This document shows positions 8,171-17,200 of a stretch of 64,000 bases of DNA, one piece after another; position 1 is the stretch's first letter, and each line of letters opens with the position of its first letter. The DNA comes from Streptomyces sp. B21-105. Its GTDB lineage: Bacteria > Actinomycetota > Actinomycetes > Streptomycetales > Streptomycetaceae. Where the stretch lies: positions 8,308,001-8,372,000 of the forward strand of contig NZ_JARUMJ010000001.1 of assembly GCF_036898465.1 (NCBI RefSeq). The letters run 5' to 3'. A program made the position numbers and the translations under genes. The notes under the pieces were generated by a model. The model saw only the letters and a program-made list of their open reading frames with translations, was not told where the DNA came from and did not search any database.

Positions 8171-8566
8171 ATGACCAGCAAGAACGTCGACATCGCGCGT
8201 GAGTACTTCCAGGCCGTCCGGACGGGTGACCTGGCCAAGGTGGGCGAGCTCCTGGACGAGGAGATCGTCTGGCATCAGCCGGGCGCCAACCGGTTCTCAG
8301 GTGAGCGCAAGGGGCGCGACGCCGTCTTCGCGATGCTCGGCGGGATGATGGAGGCCAGTCAGGGCTCCTTCGCCATCGACGCGATCCACGCCCTCATGGG
8401 CAACGGCGACATGGTGGCCGCCTCGATCCACTTCGCCGGGCGGCGGGAGGACGCGTCCATGAGCATGGACGGCGTGGACGTCCTGCGCCTCGAGGACGGC
8501 AGGATCGTCGAGATGTGGCTGTTCTCCCGCGACCAGGCGGCCGAGGACGCCTTCTGGGGGCAGTAA
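8171..8566 (+). CDS. SnoaL-like (NTF2-fold) protein, copy 1
   Basis: A 131-residue NTF2-like protein. The family motif LDEEIVWHQPG near residue 30 and the terminal MWLFSRDQAAEDAFWGQ are typical of small ketosteroid-isomerase/SnoaL-like proteins, many of which have no known reaction. ATG 8171 is matched by the same start in copy 2, although an in-frame start at 8156 exists. From codon 10 to 8 bases past the stop it is identical to the gene at 12289-12684. An HxlR regulator beside the second copy suggests control by that protein. Confidence 0.85.
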   Translation: MTSKNVDIAREYFQAVRTGDLAKVGELLDEEIVWHQPGANRFSGERKGRDAVFAMLGGMMEASQGSFAIDAIHALMGNGDMVAASIHFAGRREDASMSMDGVDVLRLEDGRIVEMWLFSRDQAAEDAFWGQ

Positions 8567-8574
8567 GCCACCCG
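8199..8574 (+). repeat. 376-bp direct repeat, copy 1 (partner 12317-12692)
   Basis: By eye I found no difference between 8199-8574 and 12317-12692. The sequences diverge abruptly on both sides: three synonymous changes and a two-residue change occur in the first 10 codons, and no similarity remains after the shared TAAGCCACCCG. The copies are in direct orientation with a 4118-bp offset, so recombination between them would remove the fucosidase gene. Confidence 0.9.
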
Positions 8575-8649
8575 TCGCCTTTCGGACGGGAACGGTCGGC
8601 GCCCGGCCTGGCAGCTTCTCGCAGCCCATTTGGTTCTCACCACATACCT

Positions 8650-8971
8650 ATGAACCGCAGGATTACAGCCGTCACGCTGACGCAAAGTATCCAGGACCAT
8701 CTCAAGGGCCTTGCCCACACCGGCACGCTGAGCCCCGGTGACCGTCTGCCGCCCGAGCGGGAACTGGCTGCGAGCCTCGGGGTGACGCGGGTCGGTCTGC
8801 GGGAGGCCATCCGGACAGGCGTGGATGTACGTACCTCAGCCGTCCGGACCGCTGTACGAGGAGGGGGCTCTGGCCGACTCGGCCGCCGAGAGCCCGCTGC
8901 GGGAGGCCGCCCGGCCGCCGGAGAACGCCAGCGCGCTCCGTGCGTCGACAAAAAACTCGCGTGCTCGGTAG
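8650..8971 (+). pseudogene. GntR/FadR-type regulator fragment fused to another gene's tail
   Basis: ATG 8650 opens a clear GntR winged helix (TQSIQDHLKGLAHTGTLSPG, then DRLPPERELAASLGVTR and GLREAIR). The frame breaks near 8815, before the second half of the HTH is complete. Another frame then gives an unrelated acidic tail (WMYVPQPSGPLYEEGALADS) ending at TAG 8969-8971. No FCD or UTRA sensor domain remains. The piece appears to be a deletion junction between a sugar-responsive regulator and the 3' end of a second gene. Confidence 0.6.
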
Positions 8972-9086
8972 AGCGTCGAGGACAAGAAGCGTGCCTTTCG
9001 GACGAGGACAGGGCGGACGCGCCTTCACGGTACGCATCCGCCGCTGTCCTGGCTCACAGCCTGCGGTCAGAGATCAGCAGGCGATT

Positions 9087-9498
9087 CAGTACGAGTACCC
9101 GTTCGACGAATAGTAGGTATGGAGCCGACGGACGGTGGCGTTGGCATGGTTGTTGCTACGCAGGGACCAGGACCAGCGGTGGGCCTCGGCGGTGAACGCC
9201 GGCGCCGGCGCGTCGGCGGCACGGTTCTCCCGTCTGTCGTGCCGGGCCGTTCGGCGGGACGAATCAGGGCGCGGCGGCGGCCTCGCTGGACAGACAGGCT
9301 GTCTCGGCGGGATGGCGGAGCCGGATCCGCGTGACACGGGCCGGTCCGGTGTGGGCGGGGAGGCTGAGGCGAGGTCTTGTGCGATCCGGTGGCCGGCAGG
9401 TGCCAGTCGCCGCCGAGCTTGTGTCCGGCGCCCACGGCTCCCTCGGGTTGCTGGACGGGACGGTCGATGTGACACCTGGTCGGGCGGCGGAGGGCAGG
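9087..9498 (-). other. Gene-free stretch with possible minus-strand C-terminal debris
   Basis: Nothing intact lies between the GntR relic and the fucosidase. On the minus strand, 9087-9205 encodes a peptide ending SLRSNNHANATVRRLHTYYS and then SNGYSY, which has gene-like composition and could be the tail of a lost secreted protein. Around 9370-9440 another frame gives GAGHKLGGDWHLPATGS. Neither could be assigned to a family. I see no terminator hairpin of note for the fucosidase. Confidence 0.3.
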
Positions 9499-11445
9499 TC
9501 AGGAGGGGATGATCTGCCATTGCTGGTGCGTCTGTGACGCGTATGGCTGCTGCTCGATGTTGGCTCCGTTGGTGGTGCTGCCCTCGTCGACGGCGAGGCA
9601 GAGCCCGCTGTAGCGGTTGATGAGGGCGTAGTGACCGTCGCCGGTGGGCGTGACGGCCCAGTGCTGTTGGGGTGCGCTGGCGTCTGACCAGATGCCGACG
9701 TTGCCGCCGTCCTCGCGGGAGAGACCCGCGACCTCCAGAAGCTTGCCGCTGCCCACACCCTTGATCTTGTAGTAGCCGTCGCCGGTGTTGGTGAAGGTCC
9801 ACTTCTGGTTCGCCTGGTTGAGCCATGGCCACTGATCGACGTTGGTGCCGTTGGCGGTGCGCGCGCCCTCGACGTCGGCGACCTTGCCGCTGTGCCGGGC
9901 GCTCAGCCGGTAGACGGTGCCGTTGCCGGGGAGTGTGGTGGACACCAGCGTCGGCTTGACCGACCGGCCGCCGATCCTGACGCCGCTGATGTTGGCGTAG
10001 CCGCCGGTGGCCGCCTCGACCTGGATCCGCACGAAACCCACGTTCCGGTTGGGCCACTCCGCCAGCTTGGTCTTCTGGTTGCCGGCCCAGGTGCCGGTGG
10101 CGACCTGGGTGAAGGTGACCCCGTCGGTGCTGGTGAGAATGGTGTACGAGGTGATGTCGCCGTCGGTGGAGTTGGTGCGGTTCCACTGCTTGGGCAGGTA
10201 CTCGAGGGTGGAGACGTTGCTCCACACGCCGCCCAGGTCGATGGTGATGGACTGTGGCAGCGGCAGGTTCCAGGTCGACCAGCAGGTTTCGTAGCGGACG
10301 TCGCTGAGTCCGTCGATGGCGTTGAGCGGTCCCTCGCCGGTGTGGAAGCCGGTGGCGTACGCGTTGACGGGTGTGACCGGGTGCTCGGCGCGCAGTGGCT
10401 GGGTGGGCAGCGGCGGCCGGGAGGTGTTGGGGCTCCAGGCGGCACCCACGTCGGCGAGCCGGTTGACGATGTTGGTGTCCAGCAGGCCGTTGCGGTTGGG
10501 CGGGCAGTTGAGGATGAACGAGGTGTACTTCGGTTCCAGGTCGGCCAGGTGAGAGAGGATCGCGTCCTTGCTCATGAGGCCCTCGGTCGGGGTGGAGGGG
10601 TGCCAGAACCAGCCGTTGCTGATGGTCTGTCCCTGCATGCCGGCGTAGGTGTTGCCCGCCGGCGCCGTGATGCCCAGCGGCTCCTCGAAGAAGATCGCGT
10701 CGCTGAGGAAGGGCTCCGACAGTCCGCCGATGTCGATCATGACGCAGTCCGGCTGCAGTTGCTTCACCAGCGAACGGATCCTCTGGTAGGAGACGGCTTG
10801 CTGTCCCATCTGCCATGCGTAGCCGTCGGTCATGAACATGTCGATGGTGCCGTAGTTAGTGAGCAATTCGGTGATCTGACCGAGGATGAAGGTCATGTCG
10901 CCGGGCTGGATGGCATCGGTGATTTCGAGCCCGGTCACCTTGTGCCGGCTCTCCCATGCCTCGACGCCGAACGTGCGGTCCCAGATCGAGTAGTAGAAAC
11001 CGACCTTCAGCCCCTTCGCCCGGAAGGCGTCGCAGTACGCCTGGACGACGTCGTGCTTGTAGGAGCTGTTCGCGACGTTCTGGGTGCCATGGGCGCTCGG
11101 CCACAGGGCGAAGCCGTCGTGGTGCTTGGTGGTCAGGATGCCGTAGCTCATCTTCGCGGCGACCGCCGCGTCGGCCCACTGGGCGCAGTTGACGCTAGGG
11201 GGAGCGAAGAGGGTGGGACTCTGGTTGGGTTCGGCCCACTCCTGGTTCGTGAAGGTGCCCAGGCTGAAGTGGTTGAACATGCCGAACCGCATGTCGACCA
11301 TCTTGCTCAGGTTGGTCTGCGTGTCCGCGGCGGCCGCCTGCGGAAGAAGGCCGGAGAAGCCGGGGACGATCGGCAGGGCGGTAGCGGCGGTCGCCGCACC
11401 CGCCGCGCCGAGAAACGTACGGCGAGACATTCTTGATGAGGACAT
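9499..11445 (-). CDS. Secreted GH29 alpha-L-fucosidase with CBM32-like and ricin-type lectin domains
   Basis: A 648-residue exported enzyme predicted to release terminal L-fucose from glycans. It starts with a Tat signal (MSRRTFLGAAGAATAATALP). The GH29 barrel follows at ~45-370, with MRFGMFNHFSLGTF, TTKHHDGFALW and FMTDGYAW, where the Asp of MTDGY fits the GH29 nucleophile region. Next comes a discoidin-like F5/8C domain (~375-520), then a C-terminal ricin-B beta-trefoil with QxW repeats (NQKWTFTNTGDGYYKI and HQQWQIIPS). ATG 11445 is preceded by GGAG. It is monocistronic, between debris on both sides. It fits the fucose catabolic genes at 17-26 kb, but no copy of their shared operator was found upstream. 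Confidence 0.9.
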   Translation of the reverse strand: MSSSRMSRRTFLGAAGAATAATALPIVPGFSGLLPQAAAADTQTNLSKMVDMRFGMFNHFSLGTFTNQEWAEPNQSPTLFAPPSVNCAQWADAAVAAKMSYGILTTKHHDGFALWPSAHGTQNVANSSYKHDVVQAYCDAFRAKGLKVGFYYSIWDRTFGVEAWESRHKVTGLEITDAIQPGDMTFILGQITELLTNYGTIDMFMTDGYAWQMGQQAVSYQRIRSLVKQLQPDCVMIDIGGLSEPFLSDAIFFEEPLGITAPAGNTYAGMQGQTISNGWFWHPSTPTEGLMSKDAILSHLADLEPKYTSFILNCPPNRNGLLDTNIVNRLADVGAAWSPNTSRPPLPTQPLRAEHPVTPVNAYATGFHTGEGPLNAIDGLSDVRYETCWSTWNLPLPQSITIDLGGVWSNVSTLEYLPKQWNRTNSTDGDITSYTILTSTDGVTFTQVATGTWAGNQKTKLAEWPNRNVGFVRIQVEAATGGYANISGVRIGGRSVKPTLVSTTLPGNGTVYRLSARHSGKVADVEGARTANGTNVDQWPWLNQANQKWTFTNTGDGYYKIKGVGSGKLLEVAGLSREDGGNVGIWSDASAPQQHWAVTPTGDGHYALINRYSGLCLAVDEGSTTNGANIEQQPYASQTHQQWQIIPS

Positions 11446-11489
11446 GGTCCACTCCTGTGGATCGATGGCATTGATTACGGTGACGACGT

Positions 11490-11516
11490 CCCAGGTGCAG
11501 TCGACGTCCACCTGGG
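11490..11516 (-). promoter_or_regulatory. 8-bp inverted repeat upstream of the fucosidase gene
   Basis: CCCAGGTG (11490-11497) and CACCTGGG (11509-11516) are exact inverse copies 11 bases apart, 45 bases upstream of the fucosidase start. The spacing suits a dimeric repressor or a 5'-UTR hairpin. The function is inferred. Confidence 0.35.
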
Positions 11517-12288
11517 TGCCGGGAGTTGCGCGGATCGTCAAAGTGGCTGTGAAGCGGTGCTCTGCTGGAACCTGCCGGCCAGGCGGGTATCAACCGGAAG
11601 GTGACGCCCAAGGTTGGCCGCCAGGCCGTCGTGGGGTGGCTCAACCGGCTCGCGGGCAGGAGTGACCGGCCATCCTCGGACGGCGAGCAGGAGAGAGACC
11701 ACCCGTACGGTGTGTGATCCGCCGCAGTGACATCGGACCTATTAAGGAGCTTCAGCGTGGAGTCTGTCCAGAGGATCGACAGAAACTCCGCGATAACAGC
11801 CTGATGGCATGCCCAATCCTTGGGATCAGCTGCCGAAGCGCCGGATGCGGAAGGTCCGATAGATCGGGTGAATGAGGGTGGCTGGGGCCCTGGTGAACGC
11901 GCCTTGGACGCGTCCCCGCTGGGGTCCTCCTCCTGGTTGGCGAACTCGTGGGCGCGCCTGGCCCTGGCCGCGGTGTCACGAGTCCCTTTCACCCAGCGCT
12001 TGTTGCCGTCCACGTTTTCGCGAAAGCAGGTGGTCAGGCTTGAGTGCCCTCTGGCCGGAGGGTGCCGTGAACTGCGGGCCGCGCAACTCCCGGACACCAC
12101 CGAAACGGTGAGTGACGTGCATCACATCACCCCATTGGTTACCTTGAGGTGACTGGTTACCCATGGCGAGTATGGAGGTGCAGCGGGAGAGGGTCGATCC
12201 ATCCCGAGTCGCGCACGTCGCGCCACGCATCCAACCTGTAACAGAAAGCCGTCCTGCCTCCGTGTCGGATGGCGCAGGGAGTGTTGTC
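11517..12288. other. Gene debris and leader between fucosidase and SnoaL copy 2
   Basis: No intact gene is present. On the plus strand, 11559-11717 reads as a possible protein tail (LLEPAGQAGINRKVTPKVGR, then QAVVGWLNRLAGRSDRP) ending at TGA. On the minus strand, roughly 11760-12060, there are gene-like pieces of lower GC (FRENVDGNKRWVKGTRDTAA, and a frame ending LIHPIYRTFRIRRFGS). None matches a family I can name. The last ~175 bases are the leader of SnoaL copy 2. Confidence 0.35.
12113..12152 (+). promoter_or_regulatory. Leader of SnoaL copy 2: conserved palindrome-like block
   Basis: TGACGTGCATCA at 12113-12124 corresponds to the perfect palindrome at 7861-7872 but carries one change that spoils the symmetry. 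CCCCATTGGTTAC and TTGAGGTG follow at the same spacing as in copy 1. This leader lacks the ~120-bp block seen in copy 1. Confidence 0.4.
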
Positions 12289-12684
12289 ATGACCAGTAAG
12301 AATGTCGATATCGCCGGTGAGTACTTCCAGGCCGTCCGGACGGGTGACCTGGCCAAGGTGGGCGAGCTCCTGGACGAGGAGATCGTCTGGCATCAGCCGG
12401 GCGCCAACCGGTTCTCAGGTGAGCGCAAGGGGCGCGACGCCGTCTTCGCGATGCTCGGCGGGATGATGGAGGCCAGTCAGGGCTCCTTCGCCATCGACGC
12501 GATCCACGCCCTCATGGGCAACGGCGACATGGTGGCCGCCTCGATCCACTTCGCCGGGCGGCGGGAGGACGCGTCCATGAGCATGGACGGCGTGGACGTC
12601 CTGCGCCTCGAGGACGGCAGGATCGTCGAGATGTGGCTGTTCTCCCGCGACCAGGCGGCCGAGGACGCCTTCTGGGGGCAGTAA
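12289..12684 (+). CDS. SnoaL-like (NTF2-fold) protein, copy 2
   Basis: A 131-residue protein identical to copy 1 from residue 12 onward, with Ala-Gly in place of Ala-Arg just before that point. The fold and motifs are as in copy 1 (HQPGANRFSGERKGRDAVF). ATG 12289 follows a GGGAG at 12278. An in-frame ATG at 12163 would add 42 residues with poor coding character and is rejected. It converges with the HxlR-family gene, whose own divergent partner is a third, decayed SnoaL piece at 13207. Confidence 0.85.
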   Translation: MTSKNVDIAGEYFQAVRTGDLAKVGELLDEEIVWHQPGANRFSGERKGRDAVFAMLGGMMEASQGSFAIDAIHALMGNGDMVAASIHFAGRREDASMSMDGVDVLRLEDGRIVEMWLFSRDQAAEDAFWGQ

Positions 12685-12692
12685 GCCACCCG
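12317..12692 (+). repeat. 376-bp direct repeat, copy 2 (partner 8199-8574)
   Basis: This block covers all but the first 28 bases of the gene and eight bases beyond its stop. The flanks are similar only at leader level on the left and unrelated on the right. Identical cores with diverged edges point to a gene-conversion tract rather than two independently inherited copies. Confidence 0.9.
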
Positions 12693-12766
12693 CACCGGTT
12701 GGGGTTGCTGCCTCTGGGTGATGCCGGGCGGCTCCCCCCGGACATTTCATTCCCTTTGACAACCAG

Positions 12767-13141
12767 TCACGGTCGCTGGCGGGCGTTGTAGTTCTCGCGC
12801 GCCGCGAGTACCTCGGTGAAGTGTTCCTCGGCCCAGAGTGCCAGTGCCTGAAGTGGGGCATGCAGGGTGCGCCCCAGTGCGGTCAACTCGTACTCGACCC
12901 GGGGCGGGACCTCGCCGTACGCGTGCCGGGTGACGAGCCCGTCGCGTTCCAGGTCCCGGAGCGTCTCGGTGAGGACCTTGGCGCTGATGCCGTCGACGCT
13001 GGTGCGCAGGTCGCGGAAGCGCATGGGGCCTGCGCTGAGCGCGATGACCACCATGGCCGTCCACTTGTTGGCGATGCGGGCGAGCGAGGTGCGGGACGGG
13101 CAGGTCGCCGTCATGACATCGAAGGCCGGAAAATGTGGCAC
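12767..13141 (-). CDS. HxlR-family winged-helix transcriptional regulator
   Basis: A 124-residue MarR-like regulator of the HxlR type. The winged helix covers ~15-105 (RIANKWTAMVVIALSAGPMR, FRDLRTSVDGISAKVLTETL and RDLERDGLVTRHAYGEVPPR). Cys14 lies just before the first helix, in the position used for redox or electrophile sensing in some relatives. It lies tail to tail with SnoaL copy 2 and head to head with a SnoaL remnant, a common HxlR/SnoaL arrangement. ATG 13141 is taken. An internal ATG at 13114 is possible. Confidence 0.85.
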   Translation of the reverse strand: MPHFPAFDVMTATCPSRTSLARIANKWTAMVVIALSAGPMRFRDLRTSVDGISAKVLTETLRDLERDGLVTRHAYGEVPPRVEYELTALGRTLHAPLQALALWAEEHFTEVLAARENYNARQRP

Positions 13142-13206
13142 GTCACACGTCCTCGTGGGTTGGGTCGAGGCGACTATTACCGGCGGTAGGTGCTAGATCC
13201 GGCAGG

Positions 13207-13306
13207 CAGCATTTTTACCGAGGACGTCGTCTGGCACCAGCCCGGTGCTCACCCCGTCTCCGGACGCCACCGCGGTGGGGCGATGTGGGGCGACTCGGGA
13301 GGTTGA
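13207..13306 (+). pseudogene. Third SnoaL-like gene, short remnant
   Basis: The plus strand reads IFTEDVVWHQPGAHPVSGRH, clearly homologous to the EEIVWHQPGANRFSGERKG segment of the two intact copies, then stops at 13304-13306. Both ends of the gene are gone. It stands divergently 65 bp from the HxlR gene, where the original partner gene would be expected. It is not part of the 376-bp repeat and is more diverged. Confidence 0.75.
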
Positions 13307-13479
13307 GGCCCCCTCACCGCCAGACACCGAGGGCCACGGTGTGAGCGCCGGCGAGCGGGGCTTCCCGCACTGCGGAGGCAGTGCGGGGCAGGGACTTGCC
13401 GGCCGACGCAGTTCAGCGCCCGACGCCCACAGGTCTGTGGAAATGGCGAGTTGAGCGAGGGCTGTCCTCGGCGGACAGG

Positions 13480-13683
13480 CTGGGCGGCGCCGTACGCCCC
13501 CTGAAGGACTGCGCGCTGCTCACCCTGGACAGCGCTCAGGCCGTCGAGGCCGCCCGCATCCTGGGCGCCCGGCGGATCGTGCCGGTCCACTTCGACAGAT
13601 GGGCCCACTTCGCCGAGGGGCGCGAGCAACTCGTGGACGCCTTCACCACCGCCGGATTGATCGACCGCGTGGAACTCGCCTGA
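13480..13683 (+). pseudogene. C-terminal fragment of an MBL-fold hydrolase (UlaG-like)
   Basis: The frame ending at 13683 reads LLTLDSAQAVEAARILGARR then IVPVHFDRWAHFAEGREQLV and DAFTTAGLIDRVELA. This is the characteristic end of metallo-beta-lactamase-fold hydrolases of the UlaG/YtnP kind, including the conserved VPVHFDRWAHF block. The metal-binding N-terminal ~200 residues are absent, and the sequence upstream is unrelated. Confidence 0.7.
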
Positions 13684-13789
13684 CCCTGCACGCCCCGGCC
13701 GCTGCGGTGCGTCACCAGCGCACCGCCGGCGGTCCATTCCCCGGCCCGGCCACCCGCGCCCGGCCGGCGCACCGCACAAGGAATCCCCC

Positions 13790-14093
13790 GTGAACGACCC
13801 GATCAAGGGCATGACCCGGCCGGCGCCCAGTACACCCTGTGGCGGATCATCTTCCCCGCTGATGCGGCCGATCGTCGCGACCGTGTTCATCCTGACGCGC
13901 TGAGCGTCTGGAACGACTTCGCCAGCCCCCAGGTCATCCTCGGCCCCGGCAACGACGTCTACACGGTCACGACCGGCGTCTAGGCGGCGGTCGGCGCCTG
14001 CTCGGCCCACTACACGAAGGCATCCTCGTCCTCTTCGTCGTGCTGCAACGCCACGTCATGAGCGGCCTGGCCGCGGGGTCGGTGAAGGGCTGA
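13790..14093 (+). pseudogene. Decayed MalG-type sugar ABC permease
   Basis: Pieces in different frames read LWRIIFP, LMRPIVATVFILT, SVWNDFASPQVILGPGNDVY and TVTTGV, followed by VLQRHVMSGLAAGSVKG and a stop at 14091-14093. Together they are the last third of a carbohydrate permease with at least two frame changes and an internal stop (13981). It is distinct in sequence from the permease relic at 7291-7729, so at least two transport operons have been lost in this area. Confidence 0.75.
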
Positions 14094-14188
14094 CGGGGGG
14101 TTCCAGGGCCCGCTCAGGGTTCTCGGCGCCGAGACGATGCCGCCTGCGCGTTGCCGTACCGCGCGCAGGTCGGCCCGGACATGACGGC

Positions 14189-14229
14189 GCTCCGCGTGCC
14201 GGTGTGGAGGTCACACCGGCACGCGGAGC
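14189..14229. terminator. 18-bp perfect hairpin between convergent units
   Basis: GCTCCGCGTGCCGGTGTG (14189-14206) pairs exactly with 14212-14229 around the loop GAGGT. It lies 33 bp from the stop of the minus-strand beta-helix gene and 96 bp after the permease relic, so it can serve both directions. Confidence 0.85.
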
Positions 14230-14261
14230 TCCTTTCGGAGATCGTGACCCGAACCGCTGCG

Positions 14262-17200
14262 TCAGCTGACGGAGAACTGGCTGAAGTTCGCGGTGCCGAT
14301 GCCTCCGGAGTGGGCCGTGGAGAACATGCCCGCGTCCAGGGTGCTGTTCGCCCCGGTCAGCGTCGCGGTTCCGACAGTGGTCCAGGTGGTGCCGTTGGCG
14401 GAGTAGGAGCCGGTGACCGACGTGCCGTTCCTGACCAGGCGGAGCCAGACAGGGGCGACGGTGGCGCTTCCGGTCTTGATGGTGTTGGTGTCGAGGTAGC
14501 CGTCACCGTTGGAGTCCGACGACAGGGCGATTCCGTTGCCGGGGGTGGTGGCGAGGACGAGGTACCCGGTGGACGAGCCGGCGGAGGCGATGCTGTTTCG
14601 CAGCATCAGGCCGGCTTTGGCCCAGCCGTTGGTGTTGTCCTGGCTGGTGACGCGGACGGTGACGGTCGAGGACGTTCCAGCGGCCCCCGTCTGGTAGGCG
14701 GCGGCGTACTCGTCGTCGTATGCCGTGCCGGAGCGCCATATGTCGATGCCCGCGCCGGTCAGGGAGGTCACTTGGCCGCTTTGGCTGGCTGCGGCCGGGA
14801 TCGGACTGTATGCCTTGTAGGGAGAGGTGACGATTCGCAGGTTGCTGAATGTCGCGCTGCCCGCGGTGGCGCTGTGGGCTGTGTGGATGACACCGGCATC
14901 CTGTGTGGTCGCCATGGACGGCAGGGTCACCGTCGAGCCGATCTGGGTGAAGGCGGATCCGTCGGTGGAGTAGTAGGCGGAAACCTGGGTGGCGGTGCGG
15001 GTGAGCCGCACCCAGACCGGCGCCTTGACGGTGGCAGCGGTGGACGTGAGCTGGTCGAGGTAACCGTCGGCGTTGGAGTCCCACTGGAAGTTGACGCCGT
15101 GGCTCGGGGTCGCCGTGACGACCGTGTATCCGGCAGAGGAGCCGCTGCCGGTGAGGTCGTTGCGCAGGGCGACGCCGGCCTTGGCCCAGCCATTGCTGTT
15201 GTCCAGGTTGTCGACCCGGGCGGTCACCGAGGTGCCGTTGACGGCCGCCCCGGCCCGGAAGACGGTGCCGTAGGCATCGTCGTGCTGTCCGCCGGCACCC
15301 CAGATGTCCGCGCCCGCGTCGGTGATGGTGAAGCGGCCGCCGCTCTGGCCGGTGTTGGCGGGGGTTGAGGAGTAGGCACTGTAGGGGGAGCTGACGGGGT
15401 CGGTGGTCAGCGGACGGTACAACGGCTGGATGCCGGCACTCTCCATGACCGTCTTGGCGGCTGCCGGCCAGTTGCCGTTGCTGACGACGACGGTGCCGCT
15501 CACCGCGTCACCGCGGCCGTTGGTGTTGGTGATGTTCGCGGAACTGTTGTTCGTCCAGTTGTCGGTCAGGGTCAGGGCGCCGGTGTTGTTGGTCGAGCTG
15601 CTGTTCTCGTGGCCCCAACTGCCGGTGTTGCGGAAAACGTTGTTGGTGTCCGTGAAGTTCCGGGAGCCCTCGTCGTGGTAGAAGCCGAACCAGCCGTTGT
15701 TGGTGTGGCAGTAGTTGCGTTCGAAGGTGCTGCCCGGTGACGCCGACAGCGTGTACATGCAGCCGCCGTCGGTCATCTGCTGCATGAGGTCGTGGATGTA
15801 GTTGTCCGTGACGTGGTTGTCGGCGGCGGTGGTCGCCGTCGTGTAGGTGGGCTGGTAGCTGTACAGGCCCCGGTTGACGTAGTCCTGGCTGCCGCCGATG
15901 TCGTTGACGCCCCAGCCGTAGCCGATGGTGAGGCCGGAGTAGGGCAGGTTGTACACCTCGTTGTGCGAGACGGTCGCGCCGCTGACGTAGGTGACGAGGA
16001 TGGCCGACATGTCACGGTATTCCAGCGCCACGTCATGGATGAGGTTGTTGCTCAGCGTGATGTTCTTGTTGGTCATCCGGCTGTCGCCGGGGTGGTGCGC
16101 GTCCGCCTGAAGGCCGCCGGCGACGATGCCGCCGCCCGCGTCCTGGGTGAACACGTTGGCCGTCGCGGTGATGGTGTCGGCGCCGAGTCCCACGCCGGTG
16201 GTGTGGGCGTTGGCGTCGTTGCCGATGCCGAGGCCGACCTGCCCGAGTTGGGTGAACCGGTTACCGGTGAACGTGATGTGGTCGGCGGCCGAGACCTGTA
16301 CGGCGGCGGGCATCTGGTCCCAGTGGGGGCGTGTCGCCTCGAAGAGCGGGCAGCCGCTCTGGCAGGAGGTCAGCGCGTCCGACGGGCGGTCCCAGGTACC
16401 GGAGATGTACGCGCCGGTCTGCTGGCTGGCGTAGCCGTGGGCGGTGGGGTCCAGCCAACTGGTGCCCGAGAACTGCAGCCCTGAGAAGGCGATGTGGGTG
16501 GCGGGGGAGGAGTACGTCCCTCCGACGCCGATGAGTGACTCCAGCTTCGGCACCTCGACGTCGGCCGCGCTCATGTCCTGCCCGGTGAGCGGCTTGTAGT
16601 ACAGGGTGCCGGTGGCGGTGTCGAGGTACCACTCGCCGGCCGTGTCGAGGAATTCGTAGGCGTTCTCGATGTACAGGGGGCCGGCCCGGAAGGGGCTCGT
16701 CAGGGTGTCGTAGCCGAACGTGTTGTTGTCCCACGAGGGCTGGTCCATGGTGATGGCGCCGCTGCTGATGCCGGTCACCGGGGCATAGCGGTCGGTGAAG
16801 GATCCGATGCCGTGGATCTCGGTCCGGCCGGGCTGCGCGAGGCTGTTGAGGTAGCTCAGCGAGCTGTCGGTGAACGTGTAGCCGCTGGTGGTCGCGGTCA
16901 GGTAGGAGCGGTTGACCGAGGAGCGGGCCCTGGTGGCCAGGACGCCGTCGACGAACAGATGGCGCGTGTCGAAGCCGGTGCCGACGTCGGCCTTCCAGAT
17001 GTTCTTGGCCGAGTCCTGCACGGTCCAGCCGGTGGCCTTCTGCGCTCCGGTGATGACGGGATGGGCGCCGAGCGCGGCCTTCCAGGTCACCGTGTAGCCG
17101 CCGGTGCCGGAGTCCGCCGAGGTGAAGGCGAGCGGCGCGGAGAGCCGGTAGACGCCGTCGGCGAGCTCGATGGTGATGTCACCTGTCATGGAGCCGTTGA

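Noticed and set aside
9086..10816. Long minus-strand frame overlapping the fucosidase gene
   Set aside because: Most of it is a shadow of the GH29 gene in another frame. Only its last ~40 codons outside the gene have gene-like character, and those are noted separately.
12163..12288. Longer start for SnoaL copy 2 (ATG 12163, 42 extra residues)
   Set aside because: Copy 1 has no equivalent extension, codon usage is poor there, and a ribosome site precedes ATG 12289.
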